Of a stretch of DNA of 64,000 nt, positions 54,953 through 64,000 are shown piece after piece. Source of the DNA: Laguncularia racemosa (lineage: Eukaryota; Streptophyta; Magnoliopsida; Myrtales; Combretaceae); contig JBBMOL010000118.1 of assembly GCA_037954665.1 (NCBI GenBank), positions 1,302,001 to 1,366,000 of the forward strand, given 5' to 3'. Made by a program: the position numbers and the translations under genes. How positions within the stretch are numbered: the stretch's first letter is position 1; each line of letters begins with the position of its first letter. The notes under the pieces are model-generated. The model saw nothing but the letters and a program-made list of their open reading frames with translations. It was not told the DNA's origin and made no database searches.

Positions 54953-55860
54953 ACGGCTTTGAGAAGGGAATTGCATGAATTTCATTTGACATTTAGGGTT
55001 CTTGAATTTGACTTCTTGATTCGAATTGTTGAAGTGGAGTTGAAGCACTTAATTTTGATTTTTGTTGAGTTATATTTATTGATTGCTGAAGTGGACATGA
55101 AGATCTTATAGTAGCCTTTTGTCCTTGATCTTGCCATGAAGAGAAGGGAAGTAGGAGGTGTGTTTCCTTTGTGATTGTTTCAAAAGTGGAAATACATTCC
55201 TTGAGACAAAAGAGGAGTGAATTACTTGTTTGTGTTTTCGGAAATTGAGGATTATCATTTACATTTCCAGATTTGCCTTGCATGGAGAATAGGGAAATTA
55301 TTTGAAATTCAAACACATTCATTAAGTTTGAAGAAAGTTATTGTGTAGTATTGATTGAATGCTATTTGAATTTTGAATTACTTCTTACCATTTGTGGAGA
55401 AGTTTCATTAAAAGTAACATTTAAACTCGTTGTGTCGTGATTGTGTGGTGAAGTGAGTGTCTTGTGGATTGTAGAAGGGTGCTGCACATGAAGTGTAAGT
55501 GTAGGTTATGTTTGAAGCTTTCACCATAATTGAGGTGTGCGTGTGTGGTGAAGTGAGTTTGTGTTGTGAAGGGTGTTACAACGTGTTGTGTTGTGTGTGT
55601 TGTGGTGAAGGGTATTGCACGTGGAGTGGAAGTGTGTATATGTGCCATGAGTGAAAGGGAGTTATAGTGGTTAAAATTTGAATTTCAAAAGCAAGCATTA
55701 AAGTGTGGGAGTTATTATGTGTTAATGCTTGAACACTTTACTTAGTTGAATTTATTAACCTACTATTTGGAGAAGTGTTTACTTATTACTTCTACTTGTT
55801 GTTGCCGAAATTGAAGTATGGGTGAAGTGTGTTGTTGGCTTGTTGAAGTTAGTAAGCAAC
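54953..55860. other. G2 leader without gag
   Basis: About 900 bases between PBS and protease that should hold gag but show no zinc knuckle or capsid motif on either strand. GTGTG/GTGAAG-rich parts (55440-55630) recur internally. The small - strand open frames here are not credible. Confidence 0.6.
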
Positions 55861-57863
55861 CATGTCAAGTGATTTGTATTTGTCTACTAATGTACTACGC
55901 CAAGCCTTGACTTCTTTTCAAACTATTGATGATGAGTAGAGAGAAATTTTGTTTCACACTTCTTGTAGGGTGCAAGGTAATTTGTGTGTTATTATTATTG
56001 ATGGTGGTAATTGTACTAATGTTGTGGCTGTCTCATTAGTATCGAAATTGAAACTCGTAACTACCCCACATCCAAAATCCTACAAATTACATTGGCTAAG
56101 TGAGCAAGGGAGTCTCCATGTGACCTAGAGAGCTAGGGTACCTTTCAGTATAGGGGATAAATATTGTGATTAAATTGCATGTGACATTCTTCCTATGTGT
56201 ACATCTCATATATTGCTCGACAAGCCTTTGTTATATGATAGGAAGGTTTTACATGATGGCTTCAGAAATACCTATGTATTCCAAAAAGAAGGCAAACGTA
56301 TCATCATAAACCCAATGTCACCTTTAGAGGTCTAAGAGGTTCAGCAACAGATTAGTAGACCATCAAAGGTCAAAGCGATTCCAATACAGGCTAAGAAATC
56401 TGAGAGGAAAAAGGTCTTATTGATGGGACAGAGTGAGTTGGAGGAGGCCATAACAGATGAGAGCCTAATATACTTTTTGCAGATGAGGTATGCCCTAAGG
56501 ATAGAGGGGCATCGGCATCTACCCCTTATGGTATCTAAGGTATTAGATGAGTACAGTGACCTTTTTACTGATGACTTGCCAAAGGGATTGCCACCTTTGA
56601 GAGGTATAGAGTATGCCATCGACTTCTTGCCTAGGTCAGTTTTGTTAAATCGACCTACGTATTGCATGAATCCCGAAGAGGCTAAAGAATTAAAACGTCA
56701 GGTGGATGAGCTAGTTGAATGGGGTTTTATTAAGGAAAGTCTCAATCCTTGTGCTGTTCTAGCCTTTCTTATTCCTAAGAAGGATGACACTTGGAGAATG
56801 TGCATTGATAGCCAAGCCATCAACAAAATTACCATCAAATACAAGTATCCTATTCCTAGACTTGATGATATGTTAGATGAATTGTATGGTACACAGGTGT
56901 TCTCCAAGGTGGATCTCAAAAGCGGATATCATCAAATTCGGATGAAAGAAGGAGACGAGTGGAAGACCACTTTTAAAACACGCCATAGATTGTACGAATG
57001 GATGGTTATGCCATTTGGTTTAAGTAATGCTCCTAGTACATTTATGAGGTTAATGAACATGCAATGAAGGAGTTTCTAAGTAAATTTGTTATTGTTTATT
57101 TTGATGATATTCTGATACACAGCAAAAGCCTAGAAAATCATGTGGAGCATCTTCAGGCAGTATTTTCAGTCTTAAGGGCACAACAGTTGTTTGCAAATCT
57201 CTGAAAGTGTTCCTTCTACCAAACTGAGGTAACATTTTGTGGATTTATTGTATCTGGTTCTAGTGTTAGGGTTGATAAGGAGAAAGCGAAGGCTATTAGA
57301 GAATAGCTAACACCAAAATCAGTCGCCGAGGTAAGGAGTTTCCATGGACTAGCTTCATTTTATAAATGCTTTGTCCATAATTTTACTAGCATCGTCAGTC
57401 CATTAACTGAACTAACCAAGAAAAATGTTCCTTTCATTTGGGGTGAGAAGGCCCAAAAGAGTTTTGAAGAGGTAGAGGAAAAACTTACTAGTGCTCTAGT
57501 ATTAGCTTTACCTGATTTTGATAAAGTTTTTAAGTTAGAATATGATGCTTCTAGGATAGGAATTGGTGCTGTGTTGATGCAAGATAAGAGGCCTATTGCC
57601 TACTTTAGTGAAAAGTTAAGTGGTGCAACTTTGAACTACTCTATATATGATAAGGAATTCTATTCCTTAGTGAGGGCTTTGATGACATGGCAGCATTACC
57701 TCCTTCTAAGAGAATTCATTATCTACACAGATCATGAGTCACTGAAACATTTCAGGGGTCAGCAAAATCTATCTAAACGCTAAGCCAAATAGGTGGAGTT
57801 TCTGGAGAGTTTTGCATATGTGATTAAGTACAAGAAGGGTAACTAGAATATGGTAGCTGACGT
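55861..57863 (+). pseudogene. G2 protease, reverse transcriptase and RNase H start
   Basis: Starts MSSDLYLSTNVLRQALTSFQ and soon shows VIIIDGGNCTNVV (near 55990), the protease active site, and HILLDKPLLYDRKVLHDGF. RT is open at 56420-57067: YSDLFTDDLPKGLPPLRGIE, VFSKVDLKSGYHQIRMKEGD, WMVMPFGLSNAPSTFMRLMN. One base appears missing near 57055, shifting frame; beyond it VIVYFDDILIHS keeps both aspartates. RNase H follows (LEYDASRIGIGAVLMQ, YTDHESLKHFRGQ) and the frame ends where the solo LTR enters at 57864. Confidence 0.85.
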
Positions 57864-58717
57864 TGATACGAACCACGCCAACCCATGACGAAACACAATA
57901 CCAATGCGTTCGGAAATTCGTTACCTACGATGCCAAACACCTAGAGTGGAAACCGTGACCCGTTGCCTATAAGCGAGACAAGAACCTTGGTATAATGTGA
58001 AGACCCCACAATCGGGATGAAAGACCGATTGATAAGTCGGGATGAACGCCACGGAAATTAATCCGATAAGTTCGATTTAGTTCTTGAAGAACCAAGAGAG
58101 GTGCCTCTCAAAAGTGTTTAATGTTCAAAGATCTAAATTCTAAGTTGTTCTAAACCCTAGGAGCTTTTATACTAGGGTTACAATTCGTGAAAAACAAGTC
58201 CAAAACGACGTAGCTTAGATAAGTTGCGAAAAAAAAAAAAACGAAACAGAAAAAGCTGGCCGGCAGGGGATACACGGCCGTGTATACGATCGTGTACTTT
58301 GGCCGTGTACTTTTCTGTGCACATTCCGGTCACATATACGACCGTGTACTTCTGGTCGTGTATCTTTCTGTGGATTTGCTTGTCTCCATACACGGCCATG
58401 CCTTTTAGCCGTGTATCTAGCCGTGTATGATTCTGTGCAATCTTAGAATTCCTACACGGTCGTGCCTTGAACATACACGCCCTCTTCAACCCGTGTCTGG
58501 TGTGACTTGTATAAAAGCAAGAGTCTTCCCATGGTTGTTCCAATCCGTTCCAACTTCATGATTGCTCCAATCCTTTCCGGCTTCATGGACAACCTTTATC
58601 AACCCGTTAAGTGCTTCCTTGAATTGTTTTGCTTGATTTCTTGTAATCGGTCCAGGCGGCACTTCAAGAGAATCCACATTTCTTCTTCCGGCTTGGCTTT
58701 CATCATGGATCTCATCA
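57864..58717 (-). mobile_element. Solo LTR of the G1 family inside G2
   Basis: 854 bases, TGATACGAACC ... GGATCTCATCA on +, the reverse of the G1 LTR. It splits the RNase H motif NMVAD/ALSRR of G2. The flanking five-mers GACGT and GATGC are likely the target duplication with two transitions. It contains the reversed palindrome cluster (58265-58480) and TATA box (58164-58171). LTR-LTR recombination probably removed the rest. Confidence 0.88.
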
Positions 58718-60110
58718 GATGCTTTGTCACGCAGGTATGTACTTATCACTTCTCTTCAATCGAAACTGCTTGGTTTTGAATTGATGAAGGAACAATATAT
58801 GCATGACGATTATCTGAAAGCAATTATTGAGAAATGTTCTGAGGGAAAGATGTTTGAGGGGTATTATATGAGTGATGGATTTTTTTTATAAAGCTGGAAA
58901 ATTGTGTATACCTTATGGGTCTATAAGGGAATTGTTGGTGAGGGAAGCACATGCAGGAGGATCGTCTGGTCATTTTGGTGAGAAGAGAACCCTAACTATG
59001 TTAAAAGAAAATTTTTATTAGAAGGGTATGATAAGGGATGTTTATAGGCTATTGGAGATGTGTGGAGTTTACAAAAGAGCAAAAGGGAAGAAAGGAATTT
59101 AGGGTGAATATATGCCTTTGCCTATACCTACTAAATCCTAGACTAATATCAGCATGAATTTTGTTTTGGGTCTGCATAGGACTCAAAGGGGAAAGGATTC
59201 TATCATGGTGGTTGTTGATAGATTCAGCAAAATGTCCCATTTTGTACCTTGTCACAAAAAAGATGATGCATTCATAACTAACCTTTTTGTGCAGGAGATT
59301 GTTAAATTGCATGGTGTTCCACACAGTATAGTGTTTGACAGAGACACTAAGTTTCTTAGCTTCTTCTAGAAGACACTATAGAGAAGACTTGGTACTAAAC
59401 TTATGTATAGTACCTCTTGCCATCCTTAAACTAACGGCCAGACCGAAGTTGTTAATCATACTCTTAGCACATTAGTAAGAGCAACGGTTAGCAAGAATCT
59501 TACTAATTGAGACTTGTGTCTTCCAATTATCGAGTTCACTTACAATAGGTCTACTAATAGTTCAATCTGTAAATCTCCCTTTGAATTTGTGTATGGCTAT
59601 AATCCTACTGTTCCATTGGATCTTATAGTAGGACTGGCAATAAAGGAAGAGAGCCTAAGTGGAGTTAAGCGAGACAAGGAGATTTAGAAACTTCATGAGA
59701 AGATAGTTGAACGTCTTTAGAAAACACAGGAGCAACAGAAACTTCAAGAAACAAGAACAAGAAAACCAGAATTGATAATCTAGGTGACCTAATCTGAATT
59801 AATCTCAGCAAAGACAGGTTTCCTCATAAGAAGTCATAAAAGCTATTACCCAGATCAAATGAACCTTTCAGAGTTGTCAGATGCATCAACAACAACACCT
59901 ATAGAATAGAATTATCAAGGGATTATGGCGTCTCAGCTACCTTTAATGTTGCAGATCTGTCACCATATTTACCAGATAACATTCATGAAAACTTATCAGA
60001 TTTAAGGCTAAATCTTCCTGAGGTCCAAGGAGATGATAGGAATCAAATTCCTATAGGACCAATCACTAGAGCACAAGCCAAGAGTTTACAAAATCTAGCT
60101 ATGAGGATCC
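58718..60110 (+). pseudogene. G2 integrase and pol tail
   Basis: RNase H end (ALSRRYVLITSL-like) and then integrase. 59154-59369 is open with MNFVLGLHRTQRGKDSIMVV and IVFDRDTKFLSFF, giving two catalytic aspartates. Beyond it decay is heavy (RPDRSC-type remnants), but RVVRCINNNTYRIELSRDYG and SATFNVADLSPYLPDNI are clear at 59870-59980. The frame then passes the LTR start at 60034 and codes for GPITRAQAKSLQNLAMRILH within it. Confidence 0.78.
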
Positions 60111-60926
60111 TCCATAAACAACTAAACCCTGAGGATGTTGATTTAGTATCTACTTTTGTATTATATAATTGTTGTGCATTTCAACAGGTACATTTATCGG
60201 TTTTTATAGGATGGCCAAATAATATGCACTAAGGATCAACTTGCGGGACATTCTTAGAGTCACATCCAACGGCCCACAAATTGTTCAATTGAAGTGAAGA
60301 ACCGGCCATTTGAAGACCATTTGCATTTGTAATTATTACTTATGAGAACCGGCCTTTATTTTTTTATTTGTAATTTGTCCTTTGGGAAACCGGCCACCTT
60401 AGTGGCATCTTTGTAATTTTTAGTATATTTTTACCGTAATTAGAGAAAGTATAAATACTTGCTAACTAGGGTTTTTAGGGACCTTTTGACATTTTGAGAA
60501 AAACAAACACTTTATACCCTGAAGGTTCATCTTTTGCATTCAAAGATCTCTTATCAATTTCTTTGTGAAATTGTGGCTAGAATAAACTTGAGTGGATTGT
60601 GAGTCATATCAATCTTACTCTTGTTGTTTACAAATTGTGTTTAGTGAGTAGTATCTAAGTACAATTTGTTAGTTACTTATCTATCACGTGAATTAGGGTT
60701 GTATATCTCATATTTGATCATTTCAATTTGAGATTGAATTCTAGTTCATTTACGTGTTGTTCCATTGGAGATTATACAATTGTTTTTTCTTACATCCATT
60801 TAGTGTTCTAAAACTCGTGAATTGGATTCCAATTTGAAGTGATTTTGACACGCCATTTTATTAAGAGAGTTGGTTATTCATGCCTTGTGATTGATGTGTT
60901 TGCTATCCAATTGGTTAGGCACATCA
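60034..60926 (+). repeat. G2 3' LTR
   Basis: Second LTR of G2; a purine-rich GAGGTCCAAGGAGA precedes it. ACCGGCC motifs at 60300-60400, TATAAATA at 60450-60457. Ends ACATCA followed by TGATG and then Tekay 3 pol. Confidence 0.9.
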
Positions 60927-60931
60927 TGATG

Positions 60932-62550
60932 TCTCCATCATACTTTCACTTAGCAAATCTCCTTGGTCCTTAACTTTTGGATTTTGTTATCCAAAATTCC
61001 CATAGGATGTTCCTTATAAGTTAGATTTTCCTTTAGTTCAAGTGGCTCCAATTCTATGATTTGATCTAGATTGGAGACAAATTTCAGTAATGTGAAAACA
61101 TGAAATACATTGTGTATGCCGGATAAATTTGGGGGTAGTGCCAATCGATAAGCTAGATTTCCAATTCTCTCAAGTATTTCAAAAGGTCCAATATATCTAG
61201 GACTTAGTTTTCCTTGTGTCTTAACTTGATGAATGCTCTTAATTGGACTTATATTTAAATAGACATGATCACCTATAGTGAATTCCAAAGGTCTTCTTTT
61301 TTCATCAGCCCAACTCTTTTGTCTATCTTGAGATTCCTTCATCTTCTATTTAATAATAGCTATCTTTCCTGTAGTTTCTTGCACAAGTTCAGGCCTTATA
61401 AAAATTTTCTCAATGTCATCTCAATTCAAAGGTGATCAACATTTTCTACCATACAGTGCTTCGTATGGGGGCATATGTATAAGTGATAACTATTATTAAA
61501 AGAAAAATCCACTAATGAGATATGTAAATCCCAATTCCCTTTAAATTCCAAGACATAAGCTTGAAGCATGTCCTCCATTGTTTGTATAGTTCATTTAAAT
61601 TGTCCATCTGTCTATAGGTGATATGTTGTACTAAAGTGTAACTTCATCCCCATAACTTGTGGTAAGCTCATCTAGAATTTAGACACAAAATGAGGGTCCC
61701 TATCTAAAACAATACTCACAGTTACACCATGAAGTCTAACAATCTCATGAATGTATATTCATATTAGTTTCTCCAACGAATAAGTTTTATTGATTTGAGG
61801 GAAGTGAGTAGATTTAGTAAGTCTGTTTATGATTACTCAAATGGTATCATATCCACTTGAAGTCCTTGGTAATCTGCTTACAAAATCCATGGTAATCTAA
61901 TCCCATTTCCATTCAAGGATAGGTAAAGGATATAATAATCCTCCAAGTCTTTAATGCTTGGCCTTAATTTGCTGACAAGTTCCACAATGAGCCATATACT
62001 CGACTATATCCCTTTTCATTCCTTCCTACCAAAAATTTCTCTTCATGTCCTGATACATCTTGGTTCCTCTAAGATGTATAGTGAAGTCAAATTAATGTGC
62101 CTCTTGAATGATTTCTTTTCTTATTTTTGTATCAGCAAGCACACATGACCCTCCTTTCTATCTTAAAGATTAATCAATATAAACCTCAAAATCATCATAT
62201 TTCCCTTTTTGTTTCTCTTGTTTGATCATCTGTATCACTAAATCTTTTTCTTATGCCTCTTTGATTCATTTTACCAAAGTAGATTCAGCAATCAAGTTTG
62301 CTATTTCAATGTTTAGATCATGTAAAACTAATTCGAAGTTCATACGCTCAAATTCCCTGATTAATTCTTATTGCTCAGTAAATACTGATGCAATTTTGTT
62401 CCTGCATAATGCATCAGCAATTGCATTTGCCTTTCCTATGGAATAATTAATCCCCAAATCAGAATTCTTAATTAATTCCAACCATCATCTTTGCCTCATA
62501 TTCAATTCCTTTTGAGTGAATAGGGATTTAAGGCTCTTATGGTCGATATA
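60932..62550 (-). pseudogene. Tekay 3 integrase
   Basis: The lower open piece (61342-60950, 130 codons) reads FTIGDHVYLNISPIKSIHQ, KLSPRYIGPFEIL and LPPNLSGIHNVFHV, the chromovirus integrase C-terminal domain. Above it the core is broken: WKWDXITMDFVSRLPR-like (near 61900), DRDPHF (near 61690) and a TDGQ remnant near 61605 can be read across frames. Zinc-region traces reach 62100. Stops throughout. Confidence 0.75.
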
Positions 62551-62559
62551 AATCCTACA

Positions 62560-63566
62560 CCTATGACTATGCAAGTAGTGTCACTCAATTTTGAGAGCAA
62601 ACACTACAGTAGCTAGTTCCAAATCATATGTAGGATAATTTTCTTCATGAGGTCTCAATTGTTGTGAGGCATATGTTATTATCTTACGATTTTGCATTAA
62701 AACACATCCTAACCCGTAGGCTATAAAAGGATCATTGTTGTTAGGCAGAATTAACATAGAGGAAGTAACCAAACATTGCTTCAACACTTGAAAGCTTCTT
62801 TCCCTCTAATCAATCCAAACAAACTTCTCATTTTTATAGGTTAACTAAGTAAGAGGTTTAGCAATTCTTAAAAAATCCTTAACAAATTTCTTGTAATATC
62901 TAGCTAAGCCTAAGAAACTACTTACTTCAATTACCATTTCATGCCTCTTCCATTTAACTATGGCATTAATCTTTTTTGGGTCCATAGAAATCCCTTCTCC
63001 TGATAGTTTGTGGCCTAAAAAGGAAATTTCTCTTAAACAAAACTCACATTTTGACAACTTAGCATATAGTCTATGTTCCCTCAAAATTTGCAATACCAAT
63101 CTTAGATCTTCTTCATGTTGTTTTGGTGTGAGGGAATAGACTAAGATATCATCAATAAAAACAATAATGCACTTATCTAGTAATAAATGAAACACTCAAT
63201 TCATCAAATCCATAAATGCAGCCAATGCATTGGTTAATCCAAAAGGTATTACTAAGAATTCATCATGATCATACCTAGTACAAAAAGTTGTTTTAGGTAC
63301 ATCTTCAGATCTAATTCTTAGTTGATGATATCCTTATCTTAAGTCTATTCGAGAGAACACGCTTCCTCCTTGCAATTAATCAAATAAGTCATCAATGTGA
63401 GGGAGAGGATACTTGTTTTAAATGTAACCTTATTCAATTCACGGTAATCAATGTAGAGTCTTAAAGATCCATCTTTCTTCTTAATAAACAAAACAGGGGC
63501 TCCCCAAGGTAAAACACTAGATCTTATGAATCTTTAATCCAACAATTCCTATAATTGAGTTTTTAA
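62560..63566 (-). pseudogene. Tekay 3 reverse transcriptase and RNase H
   Basis: RT N-terminal boxes are scattered over 63560-63250 (SVLPWGAPVLF, SLRLYIDYRELNK). The open piece 63195-62845 has CIIVFIDDILVYS, both catalytic aspartates present, and FCLREISFLGHKL then SSFLGLARYYKKFVKDF. RNase H at 62787-62581 reads YGLGCVLMQNRKIITYASQQ and ENYPTYDLELATVVFALK, but its first catalytic Asp stretch is replaced (PFIAYG). Not functional. Confidence 0.8.
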
Positions 63567-64000
63567 TTATCTTAACTCAATAGGAGCTATTCTATAAGGT
63601 GCCTTAGAAATTGGTTCAATTCCAAAGATCATGTCAATAGTAAAATCTATCTCTCTTTCTAGTGGTAATCCAGGAAATTTATCGAGAAATACATCAGGGA
63701 ATTCCTTAACCACTTTTATGTTTTCAAGCTCAAGATCATTCTTTTTCTTCTCAAGAGCATAAACTAAACATCTAATTATGTCCCAATGTTCATCTTCAAC
63801 AATTATTTCCACATGATTTGATTGTTGTCTTGAATGGGCCAATTTTCCTTCAAAAGTTACCCTACTTCCATCTATGGTGTTAAAGGTTACTTCCTTTTTT
63901 AACCGATTTACCATAGCATGGGCTTCAAACATCCAATTCATTCCCAAGATTATTCCATACTGGTACATAGGTATCACAATCATGTCTATGTTTATAAGTT
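63567..64000 (-). pseudogene. Tekay 3 protease end and RT start, runs off the window
   Basis: 138 open codons: YQYGIILGMNWMFEAHAMVN is the protease C-terminal LGMDWL motif, followed by a linker and VVKEFPDVFLDKFPGLPLER, REIDFTIDM and PISKAPYRIAPIELR, the start of the chromovirus RT. Protease active site and gag lie beyond the right window edge. Confidence 0.82.

Larger units (their letters stand above)
54041..60926 (+). mobile_element. CRM-like Ty3/gypsy element G2, gag-less, with a nested solo LTR
   Basis: Two 893-base LTRs (54041-54933 and 60034-60926), target duplications TGATA and TGATG (one mismatch), a mutated initiator Met-tRNA PBS, and protease, RT, RNase H and integrase. No gag is recognisable between the PBS and protease, so it depended on others. 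The LTRs differ by roughly 8% by eye, older than G1. Inserted in Tekay 3 pol, with a G1-family solo LTR inside its RNase H region. Confidence 0.88.
43547..64000 (-). mobile_element. Tekay/Del-type chromovirus (Tekay 3), interrupted twice, 5' part off window
   Basis: From 64000 down: protease, RT, RNase H, integrase, C-terminal tail, purine tract and LTR. It is split by G2 (54041-60926) within the pol C terminus and by G1 (46974-53766) within the LTR. Its lower LTR end abuts gag of Tekay 2, so it inserted there. Tail sequences on either side of G2 join in frame: NKIQKLRTKEIC above and EVTWELEDQIKLKYPHLFED below, which read together as the usual chromodomain-like end. Confidence 0.82.

Overview
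The window looks like intergenic DNA from a large, repeat-rich flowering-plant genome. I see no host protein gene, tRNA, rRNA or CRISPR array. Nearly everything that can be named is a transposable element: Ty3/gypsy elements of the Tekay/Del, Tat/Ogre and CRM-like chromovirus types, one Ty1/copia Sirevirus with an envelope-like gene, an L1 LINE, one probable hAT-type DNA transposon and several isolated LTRs. The species cannot be read from the sequence.

Region by region. (1) 1-7922: 3' part of a badly decayed Tekay/Del chromovirus on the + strand with a ~3 kb LTR, which carries a 1.24 kb hAT-like element at 5704-6942. (2) 7923-18100: one + strand L1 LINE split into three pieces. The splits are the Tekay at its left, a 1.2 kb 'LTR + PBS + stub' element (8529-9755, duplication CTAAA) and a 5.9 kb Tekay-type LTR insertion (10429-16300, duplication AAACT). 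The last carries a second LTR-like unit, a GC-rich palindromic repeat and 1.4 kb of CA-rich low-complexity DNA. (3) 18100-20504: AT-rich DNA with no gene. (4) 20505-42180: a - strand Tat/Ogre-type element with an extra upstream ORF, gag, protease, RT, two RNase H domains, integrase and a tandem-repeat 3' UTR. Its gag is interrupted by a 10.1 kb Sirevirus at 28249-38388 (duplication TCTTG). (5) 42186-43546: gag and protease start of a second Tekay element, - strand. (6) 43547-64000: a third Tekay element, - strand, inserted in that gag. Its 3' LTR is split by CRM-like element G1 (46974-53766, duplication CTTAG) and its pol by CRM-like element G2 (54041-60926). G2 is split in turn by a solo LTR of the G1 family (57864-58717).

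The nesting gives a relative history. Tekay 2 is older than Tekay 3, Tekay 3 is older than G1 and G2, and G2 is older than the solo LTR inside it. My by-eye LTR comparisons agree: about 1.4% difference between the Sirevirus LTRs, about 2.5% for G1 and about 8% for G2. Only the Sirevirus keeps long open frames (gag 564, pol 1020 and envelope-like 404 codons). The older copies carry many TAG codons where CAG or TGG is expected, as cytosine deamination would leave.

The features most worth a second look are: pol frames that run on into the LTR in three related families; GC-rich palindromic clusters upstream of the LTR TATA boxes in several families; the miniature LTR element with intact ends; the Sirevirus third gene; the Tat upstream ORF and 3' UTR satellite-like repeat; and the mismatched flanks of the Tat element.
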